Program-made: the position numbers and the translations under genes
Notes under the pieces: model-generated
Told to the model about the DNA's origin: nothing
Seen by the model: the letters and a program-made list of their open reading frames with translations, nothing else
Database searches by the model: none
From: Hyphococcus flavus
Lineage (GTDB): Bacteria > Pseudomonadota > Alphaproteobacteria > Caulobacterales > Parvularculaceae
Direction: 5' to 3'
Length of the DNA stretch: 64,000 nucleotides
Assembly (NCBI RefSeq): GCF_028748065.1
Contig: NZ_CP118166.1
Span: 2,991,501 to 3,055,500 of the forward strand
Shown: positions 43,587 through 52,363 of the stretch, piece after piece
Numbering within the stretch: the first letter of the stretch is position 1
Layout: the number at the start of each line of letters is the position of its first letter

Positions 43587-44855
43587 CTATTCAAGCGCGC
43601 CATAAGTAATCGCCCTCACCCGGTCGCGAGCACGCGACGGGGGCGTGTTTGGGCCCGGCATCGCTTGCGTCATCAACACTTCAGCAACACCAAGTTCCGG
43701 AGTAATAAAAAACGAGGTGTCCCAGAACCCTGACCAGCCCCACTCTCCCTTCGCTGCGGCGCGTCCGAAATACCCTGGCGTCCGGATCGTGGCGCCACCA
43801 AGACCAAAGGTAATACCATCGCGCTTCCAGTTCTCCGGCAGCGTATTGAACGGCGTATGATCGCTCATCATCAGCACGACTGTTGCGGGAGATAGAATGC
43901 GGGCGCCGTTAAGCTCACCCCCATTTAGAAGCATCATCATAAAACGCGCATAATCCGGCGCCGTGGAGACCAAGCCACCACCGCCTGAAGCCAATCCAAA
44001 CCCTTCATCTGTTATCGGATCGCGAACCATCTCTCCTTGATCGTTAAAAGCATTCATGGCGGCCAGCCGTGTCGTGTCGGTTTCTTCAAGAAAGAACTCC
44101 GTATCGTTCATCCCCAGCGGGGCGAAGAGGTTTTCTTCCATATATAATCCAAGTGGTTGACCGCTTGCGACTTCGATCACCCTGCCCACGACATCAGTTG
44201 CAAAACTGTAGCGCCATTTTGTTCCTGGATCTTCATAGAGCGGCAGCGACGTCAATACTTCCATCCGCTCAGCAAGCGTGCCGGCGTCGCCATAAAGGTC
44301 GGCGGCAAGATAGGCTTTGCCGATATCCGTTTGTTGATCGAACACATACCCAAGTCCCGCCATATGGGTCAGCAAGTCGTGAATAGTGATCGCCCGCGAC
44401 GGTGGCCGGGTTTCAAATGTTCCATCATCATTCGCCGCATGAGAAATCGCGACCTGCATGCTGGCGAACGAAGGAATGTAGAGAGAAACAGGATCATTCA
44501 AGGCGACAACGCCGCGATCGACCAGCTGCATCATCGCAGCCGTCACCACAGGCTTGGTCATGCTGGCGATTAGAAAGCGCGTCTCCGCCGCCATAGGAAC
44601 GTCATTGTATGGATCGGCCATGCCAACGGCCGTCTGATAGACAACGCCCTCTTTGGTCGCCACTAACGCGACGAAACCGGGTCGAATACCAGCATCAACC
44701 TCTTCCTGAAGCACGCCAGCAATATGCCCCAAGTGTTCCGTCGAAATCTGAACGTCGGAAACAACCGCAGATACAGTGTTTGATTGAGGCTCTACAGAAC
44801 AGCCAAGCGCTGCCAAAGCTGCAATAGCCGCAGCTAGAAACTTTGCACTGTTCAT
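43587..44855 (-). CDS. Serine hydrolase, beta-lactamase class C fold, lipoprotein
   Basis: A 422-residue esterase-type protein of the EstB/LovD-like group with a lipoprotein signal (lipobox LAALGC). Ser in SMTK (S-x-x-K), Tyr in WRYSFATDVVGRVIE, and a C-terminal WGWSGFWDTSFF where classical enzymes have KTG. Start at 44855 with GAGGGG upstream. It closes the long minus-strand gene run, 22 bp after msrC. Confidence 0.85.
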   Translation of the reverse strand: MNSAKFLAAAIAALAALGCSVEPQSNTVSAVVSDVQISTEHLGHIAGVLQEEVDAGIRPGFVALVATKEGVVYQTAVGMADPYNDVPMAAETRFLIASMTKPVVTAAMMQLVDRGVVALNDPVSLYIPSFASMQVAISHAANDDGTFETRPPSRAITIHDLLTHMAGLGYVFDQQTDIGKAYLAADLYGDAGTLAERMEVLTSLPLYEDPGTKWRYSFATDVVGRVIEVASGQPLGLYMEENLFAPLGMNDTEFFLEETDTTRLAAMNAFNDQGEMVRDPITDEGFGLASGGGGLVSTAPDYARFMMMLLNGGELNGARILSPATVVLMMSDHTPFNTLPENWKRDGITFGLGGATIRTPGYFGRAAAKGEWGWSGFWDTSFFITPELGVAEVLMTQAMPGPNTPPSRARDRVRAITYGALE

Positions 44856-44877
44856 GGAATCGTCCCCTCGCCCCGAC

Positions 44878-45348
44878 TTAACCAAACGCAGCTTTTACAA
44901 TAGTTTCAACGCCCTTGCGATCAATCGCATCGAACATCGCCTTTTTGTCGCTGTCCACATCAAACACGGCGATGAGTTCGCCTGCAGTGTCGAGTACCGG
45001 AACAACAATTTCCGATTCAGATCGAGCATCACAAGCAATATGTCCCGGAAAGGCGTGTACGTCTTCGACAATCTGCGTTTCACGTGTTGACGCAGCCACA
45101 CCACAGACACCCTTGCCGAACGGTATACGCAAGCAGCCCATGGTCCCCTGATAGGGTCCGATCACCAGCTCTTCGGGCTTTTCTGGATCTACGAGATAAA
45201 ACCCGGTCCAGAAATAATGATCGAACGCATGATGCAGAATATTCGATACGGTCGCCATACGCGCGATAACATGGTTTTCACCATCGATGACCGCGGCGAT
45301 TTCTTTCGCTACCTCTTCATATCGAGCAGCTTTTTGGTCTGCGTTCAT
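44878..45348 (-). CDS. msrC: Free methionine-(R)-sulfoxide reductase (fRMsr, GAF domain)
   Basis: A 156-residue GAF protein that reduces free methionine-R-sulfoxide with thioredoxin. The three catalytic or resolving Cys are at 72 (GTMGCLRIP), 82 (GKGVCGVAA) and 106 (GHIACDARS), matching the fRMsr family. VEDVHAFPGHIACD and SEIVVPV are conserved. An oxidative-repair role fits its place in a stress-flavoured operon. Confidence 0.93.
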   Translation of the reverse strand: MNADQKAARYEEVAKEIAAVIDGENHVIARMATVSNILHHAFDHYFWTGFYLVDPEKPEELVIGPYQGTMGCLRIPFGKGVCGVAASTRETQIVEDVHAFPGHIACDARSESEIVVPVLDTAGELIAVFDVDSDKKAMFDAIDRKGVETIVKAAFG

Positions 45349-45355
45349 GTCACAC

Positions 45356-46045
45356 TCACACTATGCTGAATTGAAGCGTCATGGCGTCTCCGATTGCGAC
45401 TTTTATCTGGTCGCCCGGAACAACCGGGCCAACGCCATCCGGTGTTCCAGTAAAGATGAGATCGCCCGGTTTCAATTCAAATTGCCGCGACAGCGCCGCA
45501 AGAATCTCCGGAACTGACCAGATCATTTGCTCCAACGCCGCGTCTTGCCGCTTTTCATCATTGACGTATGTCTGCAATCGGGCGCCAGAAAGATTGCTGG
45601 CGTCTGCTGGCACAATGTCGCCTACTGGCGCTGAGAAATCGAACCCCTTTGCCGTGTCCCATGGCGCGCCGCCATCTTTCGCCTTCGCCTGATGATCGCG
45701 TCGGGTCAAGTCGCAGCCAGCGGCGTAGCCATAGATCAATGAAGCCACATCATCTTCCGCGGTGAAATCCTTACCCCCGCCCTTCAGCGCAACCACCAGT
45801 TCGCCTTCGAAATGCAGATTAGTCGTCGCTTGCGCATAGGGGATAGCTGCACCGTTCGCTGCGACGGCATCCGCTGGCTTTGTAAAGAACACCGGCGGCG
45901 ATGATTTTGGGTCCCCGCCCATTTCGCGCACATGATCCGCATAATTGCGGCCGATACAGAAAATCCGCCGCACCGGAAATTTACTGCCGCCATAAACGGA
46001 GACGGTTGGTTGCGCGATGGGGTCGATAACAAAATCCATTCCCAT
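45356..46045 (-). CDS. Fumarylacetoacetate hydrolase-family protein
   Basis: A FAH-fold hydrolase or decarboxylase of about 229 residues (acylpyruvase/FAHD1 type). Signatures: RRIFCIGRNYADHVREMG, HFEGELVVALKGGGK (metal-binding EGE) and ILTGTPDGVG-like FTGTPDGVGPV. It acts on short acylpyruvates or oxaloacetate in the cytoplasm. The start is the ATG at 46045 or 46039; a longer frame to 46084 would overlap the upstream membrane-protein gene. Confidence 0.87.
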   Translation of the reverse strand: MGMDFVIDPIAQPTVSVYGGSKFPVRRIFCIGRNYADHVREMGGDPKSSPPVFFTKPADAVAANGAAIPYAQATTNLHFEGELVVALKGGGKDFTAEDDVASLIYGYAAGCDLTRRDHQAKAKDGGAPWDTAKGFDFSAPVGDIVPADASNLSGARLQTYVNDEKRQDAALEQMIWSVPEILAALSRQFELKPGDLIFTGTPDGVGPVVPGDQIKVAIGDAMTLQFSIV

Positions 46046-46055
46046 TCCAGTCCAG

Positions 46056-46475
46056 CTAAAACTGCATTCCAATGCCGGCGGCAATCAATGTCACGCCAAT
46101 CGCTGCCCCAATAAGCGGTATAATAAACCAGAACGCACGCGCTAAAAGCACATATGAGGCGCCAACAATGACGATCGCCATCCGCACGTAAACATCACTA
46201 AGAATATCCGGCCGCGCCAGCACGGCATAGATCACTACTGCGCCGTAGAACATCAACCCAATGCTGTGACTGAAGTGAAACCCCAGATAGGACAGCCAGA
46301 AATTCTTCACGTCTTTCCGTAAATTGATACGGGTCTGTTTTAACTCATCAAGCAGTTCTTTCTTCGCCGGGATAAAATGCTGGGGCTCTTTCATATCGCG
46401 TACGGTCAGGCGCAAGTGAAGCAAGCCAAGAATGAAGAACAAGAATCCGCCTGTTGCGGCCGCCCATTGCGCCAT
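46056..46475 (-). CDS. Small integral membrane protein, 139 aa
   Basis: Four predicted membrane helices (about 5-22, 62-85, 92-112, 116-137) with a conserved-looking first loop LRLTVRDMKEPQHFIPAKKELLDELKQTRINLRKDVKNFWLSYLGF. Similar to small uncharacterised proteins of the LIC_13387 type; function unknown. It lies 6 bp after the DUF1272 gene and 10 bp before the FAH gene. Confidence 0.75.
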   Translation of the reverse strand: MAQWAAATGGFLFFILGLLHLRLTVRDMKEPQHFIPAKKELLDELKQTRINLRKDVKNFWLSYLGFHFSHSIGLMFYGAVVIYAVLARPDILSDVYVRMAIVIVGASYVLLARAFWFIIPLIGAAIGVTLIAAGIGMQF

Positions 46476-46481
46476 CGTCTA

Positions 46482-46709
46482 TCAGCCTTTTTTCACTATG
46501 CGTTTGGTTGATGCGGGAAATTTCTTGAGCAGCGCTTGTGGCCTTACGGGCCGTTTTTCGAAATTGCCGCCGCAGTTTGGGCAAACGCCGTCAAGCACGC
46601 CATGCACGCAGCCAGGACAAAAGGTGCACTCGAATGTGCAGATATATGCCTCACAGTCGAATGGCAGGTCCGCATCGCAGTTCTCGCAATTGGGCCGAAG
46701 TTCAAGCAT
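46482..46709 (-). CDS. DUF1272 zinc-ribbon-like protein
   Basis: A 75-residue Cys-rich protein: LRPNCENCDADLPFD, YICTFECTFCPGC and GVCPNCGG give eight Cys arranged for two zinc sites, the DUF1272 pattern. The start ATG at 46709 overlaps the MscS stop by 8 bp. Function unknown; the coupling to a mechanosensitive channel is notable. Confidence 0.85.
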   Translation of the reverse strand: MLELRPNCENCDADLPFDCEAYICTFECTFCPGCVHGVLDGVCPNCGGNFEKRPVRPQALLKKFPASTKRIVKKG

Positions 46710-49080
46710 CTTGGTCTTCTTTATTATCAGTGCTTTTTTCGTCTTTTTCATCGTTCGGCCAGGATTTTACGTGTACGTCACGTTGCGGGAACGGAATTTC
46801 AATGCCCGCCTCCGCCAAGGCTTTGAATATCGCAAATCGCAAGTCCGTACGTACGCCAAGCCCTTCGGAAATATCGCGTAAAAACGCCCGCACCTCGAAA
46901 TCTAATGACGACGCGCCAAAATCCATCCACGTGACGAACGGCTCCGGATAGGAAACAACCTTCGGATGGTCGTTGGCGCATTTCAGCAGTATTTCCTTCA
47001 CCTTTTCGGGATCGGACCCATAAGAGACCCCTACAGGTACTATGATACGGCCAAGTTTGCTCTTATGGGTCCAATTGGTGACCGATGAGGAAATCAGTTC
47101 GGAATTAGGAACGATGATGGATGACCGGTCAAAGGTTTCGATTTCCGTTGATCGGACGCTGATCTTTTTGACCGTTCCCTCACCTGAGGTCGTAATAATC
47201 CAATCGCCGACTTTTATTGGCCGTTCGAACAACAAAATCAGGCCCGAAACAAAGTTGTTGACGATAGACTGCAAACCGAAGCCGATGCCGACGGAAAGGG
47301 CGCCAGCGATAAGCGCAAGATTGGAAAGATCAAACCCCAGCGTCGAAACGCTCAAAAACAGCGCAACAATCAGCCCAGCATAGCCCATCAGCGTAATCAG
47401 GGAGTTTTGAACGCCGGCGTCCGCCCGTGAATGAGCCAGCGGCCCGCGCTTTACTCCGGTCTGCACCAGACGGGTCACCGCCATCACAATGACAAAAACG
47501 ATGATGGCGTAGATCAGCTTCGCGACGGAGGGAATGCGCACCCCGCCAATGTTGAAACCGAACAGCGCCTGCCCGCCCAGATCGCGCACCGTTTCACCGG
47601 GGACCCCAAACAAGATGAGAACAACTGGCAAAACGGCTATGGCGAGCAGCGTGTTAATGATCAGCCGAGACCAGAAACGAAAATTCTGAGATGCGGCTTC
47701 AGCGTCTTCCTTGTTTTCTTGTTCACCAGCCAGACGCATGCGGGTCAGGAACGCCATCTCGCTTAGCATTGCCCGTGCAAGCCAGGCGACGCCGATAATC
47801 AACGCGAGAAAACAAATCCGGGTCGTTATGAAATCAGCAAAAGCAACATAACCGGCGAGCGCGCCAAAGACGATGATGATGGCAAGCGCCCGACCGAAGC
47901 GGCGAACAAGCCGCCAACCGCCGCCCTTCGGTTTATTTTCCTCTTCGGCGCGCCAAAGGCGGCTACGGCATATAAGAAAAATTAAAACGCCAATCACGAT
48001 AGAGGCGACGGCCTGCGTTAGCCTGATGAGCGCTGCGTCGGCCCCTGCTGCGTCACCAATAGTCACCAGCAACGTTTTCAATGAAAAGACGATGACGATC
48101 GCCATCGCGAGGCGGCTGACGATTTTGCCGCGTTCCACATCGATCGGTGCGATCCGCCATGCGGGGGACATGGGTGAGAAGAAACCCGAAGTGAAACCTG
48201 AAACCGTCAGTATCGCCAGAACGCTAACCCAGAACGCACGCGCCGCGTCTTCGCCTTGCTCCGTTAACACGCCGACAATGCGAAGCGTTTCGATGATGAT
48301 GAGCCCGCCAATAATGCCTGGTATCGTCCGCGCAACCATGCGCAGACCCGCCACCAGTATTCTTCGTGCAGGCGTAGGCTTGCGCCGTTCAAGCTGGTCG
48401 GAAAAAGTTGAAGTGACCCATCTACTCACAGGACCGAACATCAACAACGATCCAACGATTGCGATAATGATGCCGGCCAGGGCGGGTGTAAAACCACCGC
48501 CGTTCTGTTTGGCACCGGACCAGTTTGTGAAATATCGTCCTATGCGAACTGCAACGTCGCTCGCTGATTGCCAGGCGCCGCCCCACACCGATGGCGATAG
48601 CGGCGATGCGCCGCGTGTTGCGAGCGACTGATAAAGCGCGCCGACTTTGGCGCCGGATATCCGCGTCAGCAGTTCGCCGCTCTCGTATATATTCGCCAGA
48701 ACACGCGTGCGCTGGCCATTCAATTGTGCACGACTGCTCTCAAGCGTCGAGCGTTCCTCAGCAATGATATCGCTTTCGAGCGGATCGTTTTCGCCCGGCG
48801 CAGGGCCAAGCAGGTCAAGCTGCGCGCGATTTGCTTCCAGCTCACGCTCAATTGCAGAAAGCCTTGACCGGCTGCCGTCGCGGATCTCGCGCAAGCGGCT
48901 TTCAAGCGCATCCGGATCTTCGATTTCATCGCGTTCTACTGCCTGACGAACTTCAACGACAGCACGGCTCGCTTGTTCGATCTGACTTGACCGGTCGGAT
49001 TGTGCTAGCGCGCCGACAAAGCTAGACAGCACCACAAGAAAGCTGAAAATAATAATACGAAATGAATGAGTTAGAGCCAT
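46702..49080 (-). CDS. Large MscS-family mechanosensitive channel
   Basis: A 792-residue inner-membrane channel of the MscK/DUF3772 type. Signal-like N-terminus, a periplasmic coiled-coil region (about 28-130), about eleven membrane helices, then the MscS core near 590-770 with the pore helix ALIAGALSVGIGFGLQSIVNNFVSGLILL and the cytoplasmic beta domain (VPNSELISSSVTNW). It would release ions and solutes under osmotic downshock. It overlaps the stop of the ZntB gene by 10 bp and the DUF1272 start by 8 bp. Confidence 0.93.
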   Translation of the reverse strand: MALTHSFRIIIFSFLVVLSSFVGALAQSDRSSQIEQASRAVVEVRQAVERDEIEDPDALESRLREIRDGSRSRLSAIERELEANRAQLDLLGPAPGENDPLESDIIAEERSTLESSRAQLNGQRTRVLANIYESGELLTRISGAKVGALYQSLATRGASPLSPSVWGGAWQSASDVAVRIGRYFTNWSGAKQNGGGFTPALAGIIIAIVGSLLMFGPVSRWVTSTFSDQLERRKPTPARRILVAGLRMVARTIPGIIGGLIIIETLRIVGVLTEQGEDAARAFWVSVLAILTVSGFTSGFFSPMSPAWRIAPIDVERGKIVSRLAMAIVIVFSLKTLLVTIGDAAGADAALIRLTQAVASIVIGVLIFLICRSRLWRAEEENKPKGGGWRLVRRFGRALAIIIVFGALAGYVAFADFITTRICFLALIIGVAWLARAMLSEMAFLTRMRLAGEQENKEDAEAASQNFRFWSRLIINTLLAIAVLPVVLILFGVPGETVRDLGGQALFGFNIGGVRIPSVAKLIYAIIVFVIVMAVTRLVQTGVKRGPLAHSRADAGVQNSLITLMGYAGLIVALFLSVSTLGFDLSNLALIAGALSVGIGFGLQSIVNNFVSGLILLFERPIKVGDWIITTSGEGTVKKISVRSTEIETFDRSSIIVPNSELISSSVTNWTHKSKLGRIIVPVGVSYGSDPEKVKEILLKCANDHPKVVSYPEPFVTWMDFGASSLDFEVRAFLRDISEGLGVRTDLRFAIFKALAEAGIEIPFPQRDVHVKSWPNDEKDEKSTDNKEDQDA

Positions 49081-50078
49081 TTCATGATCCTGAAGATTAT
49101 CAAAAGGCCAAACCCGATCAAACCGCAGGCAAGAACGACCATCCAGAAGGCGACGGGATCATCAACGCCCGGCATGCCGCCCACATTGATGCCAAAGAGC
49201 CCGGTTAAAAATCCTAGCGGCAGGAAGATCGCCGCGACAACCGACAACACCATCATATTGCGGTTCATTTCCTCCGCACGCTGATCGGTTAGCTGATCCT
49301 GGAGGACCATTGCCCGTTCTCTGGCAGCATCAATTTCCTCCGTCAAACGCGTCACTTGATCCGCCACCTCCCGAAGATCAACTCGCACTGAAGTATCGAA
49401 CAAAGCTGAATCATCCTGAGAAAGCCGGGTTAGCGCATCGCGTTGTGGCGCAATAAAGCGCCGCATCAACACGGCGTCATGACGCGCTTCGGCAAGCCGG
49501 GCGCGCAAACGATCGCCCGCGCCGGTCAGAATCTCATCCTCAATCTCATCGACACGGTCATCGATCTGCTCCACAAAAGGCGTCATTCGTTCGGTAAGCC
49601 GCCCCGCAATCCGCGCGAGCAACGCGCCGGCGCTGGCGATTTTCGCGCCTTCCATAATTTCGCCGCGAATATCCTGTGCAGCTTTGAGGCGACGACGCCT
49701 TGTAGTGACGACCCGTTTTTCACTCATCCAGATACGGATCGACACCATGTCTTCGGGTTCCGCGCCTTCATTGAGATTTACACCGCGCAGGTTGACCACG
49801 AGACCATTACCAAAACCCGTCACGCGCGGACGCGTTTCACCCGCTAATAATGCGCTTGCCGCCGCGTAAGGGATGTCTTTCTGTTTGCGGATCCAGCGAC
49901 GCGTATCCTCATTATTCATATTGAGGTGCAGCCATATCCAGTCATAGTCGCTTTCGCTGGCGGCGACTTCCTCCCAACGCATCTCCGCAGCAACGCCATC
50001 CTTGAATCCAAACCCGAAGACAAAGGGCGGGCCAGCATCAAAATCTCCAGACGGCGGTGCAGCGCTAGTATCCTGCAT
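49071..50078 (-). CDS. zntB: CorA-family metal transporter, ZntB type
   Basis: A 335-residue protein with a large cytoplasmic funnel and two C-terminal membrane helices. The selectivity loop reads FGINVGGMPGVDDP: the GIN form and the following GGMPG are typical of ZntB, which handles zinc, rather than the GMN of magnesium CorA. Located between the transaldolase-like gene (11 bp) and MscS (10-bp overlap). Confidence 0.9.
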   Translation of the reverse strand: MQDTSAAPPSGDFDAGPPFVFGFGFKDGVAAEMRWEEVAASESDYDWIWLHLNMNNEDTRRWIRKQKDIPYAAASALLAGETRPRVTGFGNGLVVNLRGVNLNEGAEPEDMVSIRIWMSEKRVVTTRRRRLKAAQDIRGEIMEGAKIASAGALLARIAGRLTERMTPFVEQIDDRVDEIEDEILTGAGDRLRARLAEARHDAVLMRRFIAPQRDALTRLSQDDSALFDTSVRVDLREVADQVTRLTEEIDAARERAMVLQDQLTDQRAEEMNRNMMVLSVVAAIFLPLGFLTGLFGINVGGMPGVDDPVAFWMVVLACGLIGFGLLIIFRIMKWL

Positions 50079-50089
50079 TTAGCAGCCCT

Positions 50090-50743
50090 TTAAAGTATCT
50101 TCTGGCCGGTCTTCGCCCAGTCACTTAGAAATGCTTCAAGCCCTTTATCCGTTAGCGGATGTTTGACGAGCGACTTGATAACGCCTGGCGGTACCGTCGC
50201 GACATCTGCGCCAAATAACGCCGCGTCTTTCACATGGTTCGCGTTGCGGATGGATGCAGCAAGAATTTCCGTATCAAAGTCGTAGTTGTCATAGATAAGG
50301 CGAATATCGCGGATCAGTTCCATTCCGTCGATGTTGATGTCGTCAAGTCTGCCAATAAACGGTGAGATAAACGTCGCGCCTGCTTTCGCCGCCAACAGCG
50401 CCTGATTGGCGGAAAAACACAAGGTCACATTGGTGTCGATACCATCCGACGTCAGCGCTTTGCAGGCGATCAGTCCGTCAAAAGTCAGCGGCAGTTTAAC
50501 CGTGACGTTATTAGCGATTTCCGCAAGCGACTTGCCCTCAGCGATCATGGCGTCGGCTTCAATAGCGGTCACCTCGGCGCTGACGGGACCATCTACAACA
50601 TCGCAGATTTCCGCCACCACTTCGCGGAAGTCGCGGCCCGATTTCATCACCAGGCTCGGATTTGTCGTCACGCCGTCGACCAGTCCTGTTGGAATCAGCG
50701 ATTTGATTTCATCAACGTCAGCGGTGTCCACAAAGAATTTCAT
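50090..50743 (-). CDS. Transaldolase / fructose-6-phosphate aldolase family protein
   Basis: A 217-residue small-type transaldolase (TalC/MipB/FSA group). Schiff-base Lys in [27 protein letters not shown] and PFIGRLDDI are the family's hallmarks. The short enzymes are either true transaldolases of the pentose phosphate pathway or fructose-6-phosphate aldolases, and sequence does not decide. Cytoplasmic. Confidence 0.92.
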   Translation of the reverse strand: MKFFVDTADVDEIKSLIPTGLVDGVTTNPSLVMKSGRDFREVVAEICDVVDGPVSAEVTAIEADAMIAEGKSLAEIANNVTVKLPLTFDGLIACKALTSDGIDTNVTLCFSANQALLAAKAGATFISPFIGRLDDINIDGMELIRDIRLIYDNYDFDTEILAASIRNANHVKDAALFGADVATVPPGVIKSLVKHPLTDKGLEAFLSDWAKTGQKIL

Positions 50744-50773
50744 TATGCATTCCCTTTAAAAGCCGTCGGGCCG

Positions 50774-52084
50774 TTATTTGCGCAAGCGTGAGCCCTGTCC
50801 ATATGTCAGAGCACGCCAGCCCCATTCAAGCGGTCCGAACCGGAACCGCGCCAGCCACCACATGCTGAACGTAAGCTGTGCGGCCAAAATGACGATCATC
50901 ACGCCATAGACCTGCGCCCGGTCGAGCGCTCCGTAAAGACCAAGTCCTACGCCAGTGAATATCAGATTCGCGATGACGGTCTGGCTGATATAGTTGGTCA
51001 GCGCCATGCGCCCCGCCGCTGTTAATGCGCGCATGGGCAAGGATGACGAAAAGAATTTCCACAAGACAAACACCAGCCCCACATGGCCGATTGTCATGGC
51101 GATCCGGGCGACCTGGTACGGAACCCATTCCAGCCATAACAGCGGCGAAAAATCCGCATCCCACCGGTTCCAGACAGCCCAGATGCGTAGAGCAAGCCCA
51201 ATCGCATAGGCGCAAACGGCAAGCGTCACATAAAACCTGACGCTGCGCTCTCCAGTGATGATGCGCCATTTGTAAAACGCCATCCCGATCAGCATCATCA
51301 TGAAGGCGTCGACGACCCACCAGGTCAGGCCCTCAGTTGAAACATCGACCTCGCTGGCGTTTGTTGAATAAACAGTGTCAACATCGCCTGTACGGTTTCC
51401 GATATCTTCTTGAATGATCGTATCGTAATCTCGCAGATACTGGGTTTCCTCTTCCCACGCGCCAAGCTTGTCCATTTGTTCATCGGTGATCTCGTCACCA
51501 GCCTCTATCATGGCTTGAATTGCCTGCGCCTCCAGACCGCGCCGCGTTTCAGGAAGTTCGGTAACGAACGTGTCGTGGAGCATGAAACCGGCGGCAATGA
51601 AGCCCGCCAGCAGCGCCAGCTTACGCGCTGACAAAATCCGGAACGGAAACACGATCAGACCGGCGATGCCGTAAATCAAAAGAATATCGCCAGGCATTAA
51701 CAGCGCATAAGCATGAACAAGCCCGAACACGATGAGCCAAAGTGTGCGGCGGTAGTAAAGATCCGCAACCTTGATTGGCCCATCTGGATAGATCGCGCGC
51801 TGGGTAAAGAGGATCACTCCGGCGCCAAACATGAGAGAGAACAGCCCGCGCATGGATCCTTCGATGAAAATCTCGGTAAACGTCCAAAGACCGTAATTGA
51901 GGGCGCCATCGCCGCCGGCCAGCGTCGGGTAGCTGAACCCCAGCCACGGCATGGAAAAGCCGATAATATTGATGACGAAAATACCTAGGACAGCGACGCC
52001 GCGCAGCGCGTCCAGCCCGTCAATGCGTGAGGAAGCCGGGCTAGGTTGATCCATCGCCGCGGACGCAGATTGCAGATCACTCAT
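50774..52084 (-). CDS. DUF418 domain membrane protein
   Basis: A 436-residue integral membrane protein: DGLDALRGVAVLGIFVINIIGF at the N-terminus and a C-terminal DUF418 region (ALTAAGRMALTNYISQTVIANLIF..WLARFRFGPLEWGWRALTYG) are diagnostic. About nine membrane helices; an acidic loop in the middle (about 195-235). Transport or acyl-transfer has been suggested for the family but is not shown. Start at 52084, overlapping the stop of a small upstream frame as ATGA. Confidence 0.9.
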   Translation of the reverse strand: MSDLQSASAAMDQPSPASSRIDGLDALRGVAVLGIFVINIIGFSMPWLGFSYPTLAGGDGALNYGLWTFTEIFIEGSMRGLFSLMFGAGVILFTQRAIYPDGPIKVADLYYRRTLWLIVFGLVHAYALLMPGDILLIYGIAGLIVFPFRILSARKLALLAGFIAAGFMLHDTFVTELPETRRGLEAQAIQAMIEAGDEITDEQMDKLGAWEEETQYLRDYDTIIQEDIGNRTGDVDTVYSTNASEVDVSTEGLTWWVVDAFMMMLIGMAFYKWRIITGERSVRFYVTLAVCAYAIGLALRIWAVWNRWDADFSPLLWLEWVPYQVARIAMTIGHVGLVFVLWKFFSSSLPMRALTAAGRMALTNYISQTVIANLIFTGVGLGLYGALDRAQVYGVMIVILAAQLTFSMWWLARFRFGPLEWGWRALTYGQGSRLRK

Positions 52085-52281
52085 TCGAGAAACTCCGCCC
52101 AACTCGCCCCTGCGGCGAAAACCGCCGGAGAATACCCGGGTTTGCGATCTTTCCTATTGGAAACTTTAGGATTTCTGGGAGCGGCGGCGGCATTCATCAC
52201 GAGGTTGAGAAGCCGCATATAAAAAGGCTTGTTTTCTGGCTCGAGCGTTGAGATATGCGGGTTTGAAGGATGCGCGGGCAC
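52081..52281 (-). CDS. Possible small upstream ORF coupled to DUF418
   Basis: A 66-residue frame (GTG start at 52281, or a shorter version from the ATG at 52218) whose stop overlaps the DUF418 start as ATGA, the arrangement of translationally coupled genes. The peptide itself is basic, Ala/Pro-rich and unrecognised. It may be a leader, a spurious frame or part of the 5' region. Confidence 0.3.
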   Translation of the reverse strand: MPAHPSNPHISTLEPENKPFYMRLLNLVMNAAAAPRNPKVSNRKDRKPGYSPAVFAAGASWAEFLE

Positions 52282-52363
52282 GGTGGAAAAATCCGAAGCA
52301 CGCGCTTGTTTTTATTCACGGTTTTGACATGCTAACCGGCCAGAAGACGGGTGGGCCAATTTT

